Below, piece after piece: positions 9,361 through 19,100 of a DNA stretch of 64,000 bases. Each line of letters opens with the position of its first letter. Position 1 is the stretch's first letter. This DNA is from Mycolicibacterium litorale (GTDB taxonomy: Bacteria > Actinomycetota > Actinomycetes > Mycobacteriales > Mycobacteriaceae): contig NZ_AP022586.1 in the NCBI RefSeq assembly GCF_010731695.1, positions 3,534,001 through 3,598,000 on the forward strand. Reading direction: 5' to 3'. The notes beneath the pieces were generated by a model. The model searched no databases. It worked only from the letters and a program-made list of their open reading frames with translations, and was not told where the DNA came from. The position numbers and the translations under genes were made by a program.

Positions 9361-11703
9361 TCACGCTCTCCGGTACGGCGCGCAGTTCCCCGGGTGCGTG
9401 ACCTCCGGCGGTGACGCGGGCTCCGGCAGCGGCAACGTGACGGGGTCCGCGCCGAGCGTGAACGGCTGTCCGTGGTGGGTGAGGGCCATCGGCTCGCCGC
9501 CCTGCAGCGCATAGGTGGCCTCACGGGCGGTCACGTCTACCGCCAGACAGCTGCCGCGCCAGAGGATCCGGAACTTCAGACGGTGCAGCGTGTTCGGGAG
9601 CGCCGGGGCGAACGTCAACTCGGTTCCGCGTTGCCGCATTCCGCCGAACCCCGCCACGCAGACCATCCAGGTTCCGGCCAGGGCCGCGATGTGCAGGCCG
9701 CTGGACACATTGTGGTGCAGGTTGTGCAGGTCGATCAAGGCCGTCTCGACCAGGTAGTCGTAGGCGAGCTGTAGGTGGCCCACCTCGGCCGCCAGGACGC
9801 CCTGCCCGCACGCCGACAACGAGGAATCCCGGACCGTCAACGCTTCGTAATACTCGAAGTTGCGGGTTTTCTCTTCGGCGGTGAAGGCGTCGCCCCGCAG
9901 ATACATCGCCAGCGTGAGGTCGGCCTGTTTCACCACCTGGGTGCGGTACAGCTCGAAGTACGGGTAGTGCAACAGAAGCGGATACGACGAGGGCGGAGTC
10001 CGCGCGAAATCCCAGTGCGCCAGCCGGGTGAAGCTCTCCGACTGCTCGTGCACCCCGAGGTCCGGGTTGTACGGCACCACCATGTGCGTCGCGGCGTCGC
10101 GCCATCCCGCGGTCTCCTGGGCCGTGACGCCGAGCCGACGAGCCTCCACCGGGCGGCGCGCGCACACGGCGACCGCCTCGGTGAGGTTGTGCTGCGCCAT
10201 CAGGTTGGTGAACAGATTGTTGTCCACGAGCGCCGTGTACTCGTCGGGGCCGGTGACGCCGTCGATACGGAACTGTCCGGTCGAATCATGGTGGCCGAGG
10301 CTCATCCACAGGCGCGCGGTCTCGACCAACAGCTCCGCGCCGTAGTCGGTCTCGAACTGTTCGTCTCCCGTCGACGCGACGTATTGCGCTGTGGCGTAGG
10401 CGATGTCGGCCGTCACATGCGGCGCCGCGGTACCCGCCGGCCAATACCCGGAGCATTCGTCACCGTTGATGGTCCGCCAGGCGAACATCGCTCCCCGGTG
10501 GGCGAGTTCACGGGCCCGCCGTTTGGCCCGCTCCAGCGTGGAGTGTCGCCAGCGCAGCGCCGCGGCCGCCGCCTCCGGCATCGTGTGGGTCAGCACCGGC
10601 AGAACGAAGATCTCGGTGTCCCAGAAGGCGTGTCCGCCGTATCCGGTGCCGGTGAGGCCCTTCGCCGAGATGGGCCGGCTCTCGCCCCGCGCGCCGGCCT
10701 GCAGGACCTGGAACAGTGCGAACCGGATCGCCTGCTGCAGTTCCACGTCCCCTTCGATCTCGATGTCGGCGTGCGACCAGAACGCGTCCAGATATTCGCG
10801 TTGCCGCGCCACCAGTTGGTCCCAGCCGGTCTGCTTCGCCTGGGCCAGCGCGGCATCCACCTGCGCCCGCAACGCCGGCGTGGACCGCCTGCTCGACCAT
10901 CCGTATGCGACGAACTTCGTCATGCGCAGTACGTCGCCCTTGGCGAGGTCGACCGCGACGGTCATGCGCGCCAGATCCTGTTCGGCGTGCACGGTGCACA
11001 CGTTGTCCGGCACGTTGTCGAGTTGGTGATCCATGGCCGACGCGACGCGTAATCCGGACCGCCGGGTGTGATGGACGAGCACGGCCGAACGCTTCTGGGC
11101 CGCAGCGAATTCCGCGACGAGCGGTCGATCGAGCGCAGCGGCGAGCCGCGGGTCGCTGCCGGGTGGGGCCACCGCCTCGTTGGCCAGCAGATCGGACTGC
11201 ACGACCAGTTCCAGGTCGGAGTCCAGCGGCTCGACCTCGTAGCGGATCGCGACCACGGCGCGCTGGGTGAACGAGACCAGCCGCTCCGATCGGATCCGCA
11301 CCGACCGCCCGGTCTGGGAGGCCCAGATGGTGTCCCGGCGCAGGGTCCCCGTGCGGAAGTCCAGGACGTGTTCGTGTTCGATCACCCGGCCGTAGCGCAT
11401 GTCCATCGGCGCGTCTTGGACGAACAGCTGGATGGTCTTGCCGTTGGTCACGTTCACGATGGTCTGCCCGTCTTCGGGGTAACCGTATCCGCCCTCCGCG
11501 TAGGGCAATTCGTGATGTTCGTAGAGCCCGTTGAGGTATGTGCCGGGCGTGCCGACCGGCTCGCCTTCATCGAGGTTTCCGCGCAGGCCGATGTGACCGT
11601 TCGAAAGGGCGAAGATCGACTCGATGTCAGGCAACACGTCGAGATCGAAACCGCACCACCGCAGTTCCCACGGGGCGATCTGGAATTCAGCCCGGGCCGT
11701 CAT
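9361..11703 (-). CDS. GH65 family disaccharide phosphorylase (maltose/trehalose/kojibiose type)
   Basis: 780 residues, the usual length of GH65 enzymes. The N-terminal beta-sandwich begins at about residue 15 (ESIFALSNGHIGLRGNLDEG), the (alpha/alpha)6 barrel covers about 320-690, and a small C-terminal beta-sheet domain follows. The general acid is Glu488 in GVTGPDEYTALVDNN. Family members cleave an alpha-linked glucose disaccharide with phosphate to give glucose and beta-glucose 1-phosphate. Which disaccharide is used cannot be told. M. tuberculosis Rv3401 is the same family, but no adjacent beta-phosphoglucomutase (HAD) gene is present here. Its ATG overlaps the TGA of the upstream SHOCT gene by four bases, so it is translated from a coupled message. 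Confidence 0.9.
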   Translation of the reverse strand: MTARAEFQIAPWELRWCGFDLDVLPDIESIFALSNGHIGLRGNLDEGEPVGTPGTYLNGLYEHHELPYAEGGYGYPEDGQTIVNVTNGKTIQLFVQDAPMDMRYGRVIEHEHVLDFRTGTLRRDTIWASQTGRSVRIRSERLVSFTQRAVVAIRYEVEPLDSDLELVVQSDLLANEAVAPPGSDPRLAAALDRPLVAEFAAAQKRSAVLVHHTRRSGLRVASAMDHQLDNVPDNVCTVHAEQDLARMTVAVDLAKGDVLRMTKFVAYGWSSRRSTPALRAQVDAALAQAKQTGWDQLVARQREYLDAFWSHADIEIEGDVELQQAIRFALFQVLQAGARGESRPISAKGLTGTGYGGHAFWDTEIFVLPVLTHTMPEAAAAALRWRHSTLERAKRRARELAHRGAMFAWRTINGDECSGYWPAGTAAPHVTADIAYATAQYVASTGDEQFETDYGAELLVETARLWMSLGHHDSTGQFRIDGVTGPDEYTALVDNNLFTNLMAQHNLTEAVAVCARRPVEARRLGVTAQETAGWRDAATHMVVPYNPDLGVHEQSESFTRLAHWDFARTPPSSYPLLLHYPYFELYRTQVVKQADLTLAMYLRGDAFTAEEKTRNFEYYEALTVRDSSLSACGQGVLAAEVGHLQLAYDYLVETALIDLHNLHHNVSSGLHIAALAGTWMVCVAGFGGMRQRGTELTFAPALPNTLHRLKFRILWRGSCLAVDVTAREATYALQGGEPMALTHHGQPFTLGADPVTLPLPEPASPPEVTHPGNCAPYRRA

Positions 11704-12095
11704 GGCGCCTGGCTGAGCACTTTCGCCTTCAGCGATTCGAATTCTCCCTGCGTGATCGCCCCGTCGTCCAGGAGCGCCTTGGCGTCGGCGATCTCCTGTG
11801 TGGGCGACCGGCCCGCGACCTCGCGGATGTAGTCGTCGGTCGCCTGTTTACTGGCGACGGCCGCCTCCCGCGCGCGTTCGGCCATGCCTCTGCCGCGAGC
11901 GATCAGATAGATCAGCGCGGTCAGCCATGGGAACACGATCAGGAAGAAGACCCAGATGGCCTTCATCCAGCCCGACGTCTTGTGGTCACGCCAGAACAAG
12001 TCCACCAGGATCTGGAACAGGACGAGCAGATACGCGATCCACGCGAAGATGATCAGGAAGTGCCACAGAAAATCCCACGTAGGCCCCCAGTCCAT
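11700..12095 (-). CDS. Small membrane protein with PLDc_N-like and SHOCT domains
   Basis: 131 residues. Two hydrophobic helices lie near the N-terminus (about 10-32 and 45-67) in a PLDc_N-type arrangement, WFWRDHK-like loop between them, then a basic linker and a C-terminal SHOCT domain (about 95-128; EIADAKALLDDGAITQGEFE). SHOCT domains are short helical oligomerisation modules on many small bacterial membrane proteins. Its stop overlaps the start of the GH65 gene (ATGA), which links it to sugar metabolism by position only. Function unknown. Confidence 0.85.
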   Translation of the reverse strand: MDWGPTWDFLWHFLIIFAWIAYLLVLFQILVDLFWRDHKTSGWMKAIWVFFLIVFPWLTALIYLIARGRGMAERAREAAVASKQATDDYIREVAGRSPTQEIADAKALLDDGAITQGEFESLKAKVLSQAP

Positions 12096-12174
12096 TCCCC
12101 CTCCTCGTGTGTCGGACGGGCATTTCGACCGGTTTCCAGTGAATCACTTCATCCTTGCTTGCGTGGCGGATTGT

Positions 12175-12201
12175 CTGTCCGAATCGCCGCGACGCGGACA
12201 G
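12175..12201. repeat. Inverted repeat in divergent intergenic region
   Basis: CTGTCCG (12175-12181) and CGGACAG (12195-12201) are perfect 7-base arms separated by 13 bases, in the 229-base gap between the divergent SHOCT/GH65 operon and the SLC13 permease gene. Position fits an operator; no regulator gene is adjacent. I see no gene in the rest of this gap. Confidence 0.35.
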
Positions 12202-12324
12202 CTGTCGGCGCGATAATCGACCACATCGTGGCCGACACCGAACTGATCGCACCCAGGATCATCGCGGGGAACCGAGATGGATTCCCGCCGGTCACGCGGC
12301 GCCACCGGCACAGGTGACGATCAG

Positions 12325-14121
12325 ATGTCCGACGCAACACTGAGCCTGGTGATCGTCGGCGTCGCCGTCGCGTTGTTCATCTGGAACCGGCTTCCGGTCG
12401 AGGTGGTCGCGATCGGTGTCGCGTTGGTGCTCTTCTTCACCGGTCTGGTCGACACCCGAACCCTCTTCAGCGGATTCGGCGACGCGGTCATCGTCTTCAT
12501 CGCATCGCTCTTCGTGGTCAGCGAAGGCCTTGGCGCATCCGGTGTCACCGCGTGGGTCAGTGATCGGCTGGCCCGCCTGGCCGGACAGGGCTACGCCCGG
12601 CTGCTGGTCACCGTCTTGACGATCGGCGCTGTCGTCAGCGCCGTGATCACCGTCAACGGGGCGGCCGCGGCGCTGGTTCCGGTGACGGTGGCGGTGGCCC
12701 GCCGCGCCCGGATCCGGCCGTCAAAAGTGCTGATCCCGTTGGCGTTCGGCTGCAGCGCGGGAGCGCTGCTCACCCTCGGCGGCAGTCCGGTCAACGTCCT
12801 CATCTTCGAGGCGTCCCGCGACCGCGGCGAGGGCGGTTTCGGCTATTTCGAGTTCGCGCTCATCGGTGTGCCGCTCGTGCTGGTGACCATCGCGGTCGCC
12901 GTGGTTTTCGGGAACCGCCTCCTGCCCGATCGGGAGTCGACGACGCTGCCGAGCGACTTCAGTGACTACCTGCCGCGCATCGTCGAACACTGGGGGCTGG
13001 ACCGGCGGCTGTTCCGGCTGACGGTGGGTGAGGGGTCAGCGGCGCTCGACGTGCCGGTACGCGACCTCGTCGCGGGGCGCGACGGGGTCACGCTGGTGGC
13101 CACCGAGACCCGCGCGGGCCGGGTGGCCGACGATGGTCACCGCCTCGCACCCGCTGACGTGCTCGTCGTCGAAGGCGACGACGACGCCGTCGCCGCGTTC
13201 GCGGGCCAGGCCGGGTGTTCGGTCGACGACGTGGCCGGCCGGTCGTACGACAAACTGGTGGGGCGCGAGTCCGGCCTCGCCGAGCTGGCCGTCCCGCCAC
13301 GGTCGGACCGATTGGGAGAGAAGGTGTTTCCCGGACACACCTGGGACGGGCTGACCGTGCTCTCGGTACACCGGATGAACGCCGATGTGGGCACCCGCGT
13401 GGTCGAACTCGCCCAGGGCGACGCGATCCTGGTCCATGGCCGGTGGTCTGCCATCGACCGGTTGACCGGCTCGGGCATGCTCGTCGTCGATACGACCGAA
13501 GACGTTCGCCGTCAGACGGTGGCGCTCGACCATTCGGCACTCCGGGCGCTGGCCGTGCTCGCCATGATGGTCGGTTTACTGATATCAGGCGCCATGCCGC
13601 CGGCCGTGGCGGCGTTGCTCGCCGCGCTGGCGACGGTGGCGTTGCGGGTGGTGCGTACCGAACAGGTGTACCGCGCGATCCCTTGGCAGACCATCATTCT
13701 CATCGGCGCACTGATCCCGTTGTCCACGGCCATCCAGACCAGTGGAGCGGCCGAGCTGATCGCCGCCCCGATCGTCGAACTGGCGGGCAATCGCAGCCCG
13801 TATCTCGTGCTCACGGTCGTGTTCGTGCTCACCGCACTGCTCGGGCAGTTCATCTCCAATGTGGCGACGGTGCTGGTCGTGGTCCCTATCGCGGTGGCGG
13901 CCGCCACCGAGAGCGGCATCTCGGTGCAGGCGATGCTGATGCTGGTGGCGCTGGCCGGCGCGGCGTCGCTGCTGACTCCGATTGCCACGCCGGCCAACAT
14001 GATCGTGCTGAACCCCGGCGGCTACCGGTTCAGCGACTACTGGCGGCTCGGGATCGTCACCATGATGGCGTGGTACGTGGTCGCCATGCTGGTGGTCCCG
14101 TTGTTCTGGCCGCTGCGTTGA
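12325..14121 (+). CDS. SLC13/DASS-type anion permease with two central TrkA-C domains
   Basis: 598 residues from the ATG at 12325; the frame extends to 12277 but the upstream residues are polar and unlike the family. The N-terminal half has about five membrane helices, the centre (about 235-395) holds two RCK/TrkA-C-type domains (VPVRDLVAGRDGVTLVATE; HTWDGLTVLSVHRMNADV), and the C-terminal half has six or so helices including a conserved NMIVLNPGGYRFSDY segment. Such proteins carry di/tricarboxylates or sulfate coupled to Na+; substrate not determinable. It is followed 67 bases later by lactate dehydrogenase on the same strand, so an organic-acid substrate is attractive but inferred. Confidence 0.85.
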   Translation: MSDATLSLVIVGVAVALFIWNRLPVEVVAIGVALVLFFTGLVDTRTLFSGFGDAVIVFIASLFVVSEGLGASGVTAWVSDRLARLAGQGYARLLVTVLTIGAVVSAVITVNGAAAALVPVTVAVARRARIRPSKVLIPLAFGCSAGALLTLGGSPVNVLIFEASRDRGEGGFGYFEFALIGVPLVLVTIAVAVVFGNRLLPDRESTTLPSDFSDYLPRIVEHWGLDRRLFRLTVGEGSAALDVPVRDLVAGRDGVTLVATETRAGRVADDGHRLAPADVLVVEGDDDAVAAFAGQAGCSVDDVAGRSYDKLVGRESGLAELAVPPRSDRLGEKVFPGHTWDGLTVLSVHRMNADVGTRVVELAQGDAILVHGRWSAIDRLTGSGMLVVDTTEDVRRQTVALDHSALRALAVLAMMVGLLISGAMPPAVAALLAALATVALRVVRTEQVYRAIPWQTIILIGALIPLSTAIQTSGAAELIAAPIVELAGNRSPYLVLTVVFVLTALLGQFISNVATVLVVVPIAVAAATESGISVQAMLMLVALAGAASLLTPIATPANMIVLNPGGYRFSDYWRLGIVTMMAWYVVAMLVVPLFWPLR

Positions 14122-14188
14122 CAGCGTCTGTTTCGGAGTTTTTCGTCGGGTCCTTCCCGCACGGCGCTTCATCGTCGACTATGGAGTG

Positions 14189-15151
14189 ATGACGGGGGCA
14201 TCGCAGGGATCGTCGAACAAAGTCAGCATTGTCGGGATGGGCAGCGTCGGCACCGCCATCGCCTATGCCTGTCTGATCCGGGGGTCCGCCGGGGCGTTGG
14301 CGCTCTACGACATCAACAGCAAGAAGGTCCGCGCGGAACTGCTCGACCTCAACCACGGCAGCCAGTTCGTGCCGCACTGTCCGATCACCGGATCCGACGA
14401 CATCGCGGTCACCGCCGGCTCGAGGATCGTCATCGTCACGGCCGGAGCCAAACAAGACCAAGGCCAGACGCGATTGGACCTGGCGACCACGAATGTCGCG
14501 ATGGCCCAGGCGTTGACGCCGGAGCTCTTCGAGCACTCGCCCGGCGCGATCATCATCTTCGTCACCAACCCGGTCGACGTCGTCACCTACGCCGCCGTCA
14601 CCGCGGCGGGCACCGACGACGGACGCATCTTCGGTTCCGGAACGGTGTTGGACTCCAGCAGATTTCGTTACCTCATCGCCCAGCGGGCCGACCTCGCCGT
14701 CGCCAACGTGCACGGGTTCATCATCGGCGAGCACGGCGACTCACAGATACCCCTGTGGTCGAGTGTCTCGATCGGCGGGGTGCCTGCCGAGAACTTCCGC
14801 GTCGACGGCAACGTGGTGTTCGACGAGCCCACGCGCAACGCAATCTCCGCCGAAGTGGTCAACGCCGCCTACGAGGTTATCGCCGGCAAGGGGGCGACGA
14901 GCCTGGCCATCGGGTTGTCGACCGCCCGCATCGTCGAGGCGATCCTGGGTGACCAGCACCGTGTGTTGCCGGTGTCGACGGTGCAGCGCGGCGCCTACGA
15001 GATCAGCGATGTCTGCCTGTCGCTGCCGACCGTGGTGACGGCCGCCGGCGCGGGCCGGGTGCTCGAAGTACCGCTGTCGGTGTCCGAACTGCTGAGCCTG
15101 CAGGCGAGCGCCGCGACCCTCAAACAGGCCCAGGCGTCGCTGGGCCTGTGA
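14189..15151 (+). CDS. ldh: L-lactate dehydrogenase
   Basis: 320 residues. N-terminal NAD-binding motif VGMGSVGTA, the specificity loop GAKQDQGQTRLDL with Gln at the position that in malate dehydrogenases is Arg, Arg in SSRFRYLIAQR, and the catalytic His in GEHGDSQ. These point to lactate rather than malate as substrate: pyruvate + NADH to L-lactate + NAD+. The GTG at 14186 and ATG at 14189 are adjacent possible starts, both close to GGAG at 14183. The next gene on the strand has its Shine-Dalgarno sequence 6 bases after the stop, so the pair is likely cotranscribed. Fructose 1,6-bisphosphate activation, common in bacterial enzymes, would fit the nearby phosphofructokinase but is not shown. 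Confidence 0.9.
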   Translation: MTGASQGSSNKVSIVGMGSVGTAIAYACLIRGSAGALALYDINSKKVRAELLDLNHGSQFVPHCPITGSDDIAVTAGSRIVIVTAGAKQDQGQTRLDLATTNVAMAQALTPELFEHSPGAIIIFVTNPVDVVTYAAVTAAGTDDGRIFGSGTVLDSSRFRYLIAQRADLAVANVHGFIIGEHGDSQIPLWSSVSIGGVPAENFRVDGNVVFDEPTRNAISAEVVNAAYEVIAGKGATSLAIGLSTARIVEAILGDQHRVLPVSTVQRGAYEISDVCLSLPTVVTAAGAGRVLEVPLSVSELLSLQASAATLKQAQASLGL

Positions 15152-15238
15152 ACATCGGAGGCGCAGATCGATAAACGACGAGGCGCGCTGCCCGATCTCG
15201 ACGCGCTGGTCGACGCGACACCGGCCAGCCGGGACCGG

Positions 15239-16318
15239 GTGGTCGACTTCCTGCGGGCCGCCAGCATCTGCGTTGTCGTGCTGTGGCACTGGACGCTGTC
15301 GATCACCCACTGGGACGGTGACTACACGCTCGTCATGCCCAATCCCATCGGCTACGTGCCCGGTAAGTGGGCGGCGACGTGGGTGCTGCAGGTGATGCCC
15401 GTGTTCTTCTTCGTCGGCGGCTACGCCAACCTCGCGGGCTGGGACGCGGTGACCCGCGCCGGAGGGAGCGCCGCGAGCTTCATCGGGGCGCGGATGCGGC
15501 GGCTGCTGGCGCCGCTGCTGCCCTTCCTCGCCGTGTGGCTGGCCTTCGACCTGGTGCTGCAGGCCACCGGCCGGCGCAGCGTGCTCGAGTGGGGAATCGT
15601 GGTGTTCGTCCCACTCTGGTTCATCGGCGTCTACGCCGGCGTCGTCGCCCTGGTGCCGTTCACGGCGCGCCTGCACCGGGCCTGGGGGTGGCGGGTGCCC
15701 GCCGTCCTCGCCGCGCTGGTCCTGGCATCGGACGTCCTGCGGCTGGGGCCGGGGTGGGGCGGGTTCGCCCCGGCACTGATCGGTTCGGCGTGCGTGTGGC
15801 TGTTCTGCCACCAGATCGGCTACTTCTGGCGCGACGGCACGCTGGTCAAGGCCGGCCGACTCGGGGCGGCGGCGGTCGCCACGGCGGGATTCGTCGGCCT
15901 CGTCGTCCTCACGACGTTCGGGCCGTACTCCCGCTCGATGGTCGCCGTGCAGGGCGAGGACACCAGCAACATGTTCCCGACCACCGCCCCCATCACGGCG
16001 CTCGCGACGTTCCAACTCGGACTCGTGATGCTCGCCCGTCCCCGGCTCAACGCATGGTTGCAGCGCCGCGGACCCTGGCGGGCGGTCGTCGCCGCGAACG
16101 GGGTGACCATGCCGGTGTTCACCTGGCACATGACCGCTCTCGTGGTGTTCCTGTGGTTCTACGAGCGGGCCGGGTTCGCGTTGTCCAGCGAGCCGACCGC
16201 GACGTGGTGGCTCACCCGTCCGGTGTGGATCGTGGGCCCGGGCCTGGTGCTCGCGGTCATCCTGGCGATGCTGGCCGGGAGTCGGCTTGCCGTGCGCCGA
16301 TTGCGGCGACCGTCCTGA
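15239..16318 (+). CDS. Acyltransferase-3 family integral membrane protein
   Basis: 359 residues from the first canonical start (GTG 15239). The protein opens with DFLRAASICVVVLWHW, the signature of this family, and has about ten membrane helices. Family members transfer acyl groups (often acetyl or succinyl) to exported sugars or lipids. The reading frame stays open upstream with protein-like sequence (DLDALVDATPASRDR) back to GGAGG at 15157-15161, 5 bases before an ATC codon at 15167; the true start is probably there, adding 24 residues, either as a rare ATC start or as a mutated ATG. It converges with the P-type ATPase gene, 6 bases apart. Acceptor unknown. Confidence 0.85.
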   Translation: MVDFLRAASICVVVLWHWTLSITHWDGDYTLVMPNPIGYVPGKWAATWVLQVMPVFFFVGGYANLAGWDAVTRAGGSAASFIGARMRRLLAPLLPFLAVWLAFDLVLQATGRRSVLEWGIVVFVPLWFIGVYAGVVALVPFTARLHRAWGWRVPAVLAALVLASDVLRLGPGWGGFAPALIGSACVWLFCHQIGYFWRDGTLVKAGRLGAAAVATAGFVGLVVLTTFGPYSRSMVAVQGEDTSNMFPTTAPITALATFQLGLVMLARPRLNAWLQRRGPWRAVVAANGVTMPVFTWHMTALVVFLWFYERAGFALSSEPTATWWLTRPVWIVGPGLVLAVILAMLAGSRLAVRRLRRPS

Positions 16319-16324
16319 AGCCGG

Positions 16325-19045
16325 CTACCACATCGCCGACGGCATGAACCTGCGGCCAACCCATTTGGCCAGCTCGACGACCAGGAAGACCGCAATGGCC
16401 AACGCGATCGCGACCAGCCAGCCACGGATCGTGATGGGCGCTGTATGGAACCAGTCGTTCATGAACGGTGCATAGGTGAACAAGAGCTGCAGCACGAGCA
16501 TCGCGCCGGCCATCCGCCATACCCACGGATTGCCCTTGAACACTTTCGGTCTCAGGCTCGACGAGGTGACGAACCGGCAGTTCAGCAGGTAGGCCAGCTG
16601 GCCGAGGGACAACATGTTCACCGCGGCGGTCTGGGCCACCGCCAGCGCCACTCCGCCCGCCCGCGCGACGAAGAACTCGGTGAGGGCGGCCCCCGCCACG
16701 AGCACCGACACCAGGGCGATCATCGCGATGTCGGCCCGGTTCACCAGCGCCTGGTCCGGCGTGCGGGGCGGGCGCTGCATGAGGCCGTCCTCGGCCTTCT
16801 CGAAGACCAGCGCGAGCGTCAACGTCACGGACGTGACCATGTTGACCCACAGGATCTGCACCGGCTCCAGTGGCAGCGCGAATCCGAGCATGATCGCGAC
16901 GAGGATGATCAGCGACTGGGCGCCGTTGGTGGGCAACATGAACAGCACGGATTTGCGGATGTTGTCGTAGATGCGCCGTCCCTCTTCGACGGCCTTCTCG
17001 ATGGTCGCGAAGTTGTCGTCGGCCAGGACGATCCCTGCGGCCTCCTTGGTCGCCTCGGTGCCCTTGATCCCCATCGCCACGCCGATGTCTGCCCGGGTCA
17101 GCGCCGGTGCGTCGTTGACCCCGTCGCCGGTCATCGCGACGACCTTGCCCTGGGCCTGCAGTGCGCTGACGATGCGTAGTTTGTGCTCGGGGCTCGTACG
17201 TGCGTAGACGTCGACCTCGTCGGCCACCTGCCGCAGCCGCGTCTGGCTCATCGCCTCCAGTTCGGCGCCGGTGACGACCCGCGGCTCGTCACCGGTCTTG
17301 ATGATGCCCATCTCGCGGGCGATGGCGCGCGCGGTCCCGGCATGGTCACCGGTGATCATCGTGACCTGGATGCCCGCGGTGTGGCACGTCGCGATGGCCG
17401 TGATGGCCTCGGGCCTCGGCGGGTCGACGATGCCGACGACGCCGAGGAACTCCAGCCCGTCGGCGACGTCGTCGATGTCGACGGTGTCGGCGCCGGCCGC
17501 AGGTCGCCGCGCCGCGGCCAGCACGCGCAACCCCTGGTCGCTGAGTTCGTCGATGCGTGACTCCCAGAGCACGCGATCGAGCGGCTCGGCGGAGGCGCCG
17601 CCGGCCTGCGTGGTGGAGCGGTCGAGCAGCCGATCCGGAGCGCCCTTCACGTACAGACAGCGGTCACCGCCGGGTGTGGCGTTGAGCGTCACCATGAATT
17701 TGTTCGCCGATTCGAACGGCACCACACCGAGACGCGGCCAGTCGGCGTCGTCGACACCGACCTTCTGCGTCAACGTGCGCAATGCGCCCTCTGTCGGCTC
17801 TCCCACCACCCGCCACTGACCGTCGGCCTCGTCCAGTCGCGCGTCGTTGCAGACGGCCATCGTCGTCAGTAGTGCCGCCAGGTCGGGATGGTCGCCCGGA
17901 GCGATCGGTGCGCCGTCGAGGTCGATACCGCCCTCGGGCCGGTATCCGGTGCCGGTGACGTCGAACCGGTGGTGCGCGGTCACCACGGTACGGGCGGTCA
18001 TCTCGTTCTGGGTGAGCGTGCCGGTCTTGTCCGAACAGATGACGTTGACCGCGCCGAGTGCCTCGACCGCGGGGAGCTTGCGGGTGATCGCCCGTCGGCG
18101 GGCCATCTGCTGCACGCCCAGCGCAAGGGTGATGGTGACGACCGCGGGCAGCCCCTCCGGGATGGCTGCGACGGCGAAACCTATTGCCGCGGTGATGAGT
18201 TCGCTGATCGAGAATTCGTGCAGCAGCTTGCCGATCACCAGCATCAACGCCGCCATACCCAGAATGCCCACCGACAGTTGACGGCCGAAACGCGCCAGCT
18301 TGCGGGTCAACGGCGTGTCGATGGTCTGGACGTCGGCGATGAGCGACTGGATGCGGCCGATCTCCGTACTGCTTCCGGTGGCGGTCACCACGCCGGTGCC
18401 GGATCCGGCGGCGACGATCGTCCCCGAGTACACCATCGACATCCGGTCACCCAGGCCTGCGTCCGCGCCGACCTTCGCGACGTCTTTCTTCGCCGGCAGT
18501 GATTCGCCGGTGAGCGCCGACTCCTCCACGCGCAGATTCGCGATCGCGAGCAGCCGCATATCGGCCGGAATCCGGTCACCCGAGGCGATGCGCACGATGT
18601 CACCGGGGACCAGCGTCTGCGCGTCCACCTTCTGCCAGTGGCCGTCGCGGCGTACCTGTGCGGTGACCGACAACATCTCCCGGATGCTGTCGAGCGCCCG
18701 CTGGGCCCGGCCTTCCTGGAGGAATCCGACCGTCGCGTTGATCACCGCGACGGAGATGATGACAACGCAGTCCACCCATTCGTTGAGGATGGCTTTCAGC
18801 ACGCCGGCAGCGATCAGGATATAGATCAGGACATTGTTGAAGTGCGCCAGGAATCGCAGAATTGCAGGCCGGGGCTTCTTCTCGGGGAGTTTGTTCGCGC
18901 CGTAGACCGCCAACCGCTCCTGCGCGGTGACGCCGTCCAGCCCGTCACTCGAACTGTCCAATACCGCAAGGACTTCGGCAGCACTGTGCGAATACGCCAG
19001 CGCAGTGTCCAGCGCATCTTCTCCCGGGGCGGTGATTCCCGCCAT
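16325..19045 (-). CDS. P-type cation-transporting ATPase (CtpF/PMCA-like)
   Basis: 906 residues, full length for a P2-type pump. Features in order: N-terminal cation ATPase domain (about 10-70), actuator domain with ALTGESLPA, phosphorylation site DKTGTLT (Asp339), hinge MTGDGVNDAPAL, membrane helices before and after, and a C-terminal cation ATPase domain with four to six helices. The helix before the phosphorylation site carries the PEGLP motif typical of Ca2+/Mn2+/Na+-type pumps rather than the CPC of heavy-metal pumps. Length and architecture match M. tuberculosis CtpF, but orthology is not established. It follows the phosphofructokinase gene by 55 bases on the same strand, so the two may form an operon. 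Confidence 0.9.
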   Translation of the reverse strand: MAGITAPGEDALDTALAYSHSAAEVLAVLDSSSDGLDGVTAQERLAVYGANKLPEKKPRPAILRFLAHFNNVLIYILIAAGVLKAILNEWVDCVVIISVAVINATVGFLQEGRAQRALDSIREMLSVTAQVRRDGHWQKVDAQTLVPGDIVRIASGDRIPADMRLLAIANLRVEESALTGESLPAKKDVAKVGADAGLGDRMSMVYSGTIVAAGSGTGVVTATGSSTEIGRIQSLIADVQTIDTPLTRKLARFGRQLSVGILGMAALMLVIGKLLHEFSISELITAAIGFAVAAIPEGLPAVVTITLALGVQQMARRRAITRKLPAVEALGAVNVICSDKTGTLTQNEMTARTVVTAHHRFDVTGTGYRPEGGIDLDGAPIAPGDHPDLAALLTTMAVCNDARLDEADGQWRVVGEPTEGALRTLTQKVGVDDADWPRLGVVPFESANKFMVTLNATPGGDRCLYVKGAPDRLLDRSTTQAGGASAEPLDRVLWESRIDELSDQGLRVLAAARRPAAGADTVDIDDVADGLEFLGVVGIVDPPRPEAITAIATCHTAGIQVTMITGDHAGTARAIAREMGIIKTGDEPRVVTGAELEAMSQTRLRQVADEVDVYARTSPEHKLRIVSALQAQGKVVAMTGDGVNDAPALTRADIGVAMGIKGTEATKEAAGIVLADDNFATIEKAVEEGRRIYDNIRKSVLFMLPTNGAQSLIILVAIMLGFALPLEPVQILWVNMVTSVTLTLALVFEKAEDGLMQRPPRTPDQALVNRADIAMIALVSVLVAGAALTEFFVARAGGVALAVAQTAAVNMLSLGQLAYLLNCRFVTSSSLRPKVFKGNPWVWRMAGAMLVLQLLFTYAPFMNDWFHTAPITIRGWLVAIALAIAVFLVVELAKWVGRRFMPSAMW

Positions 19046-19100
19046 ATTCGGATGGTGCCCGTTGATGCGGCGCTATGCAATTGCAACTTCGCCGGCCGCC

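Noticed and set aside
12096..12324. DosR-type boxes near the metabolic block
   Set aside because: I looked by eye at the gaps before the SHOCT, SLC13, lactate dehydrogenase, phosphofructokinase and ATPase genes and saw no GGGACT...AGTCCC-like symmetric site.
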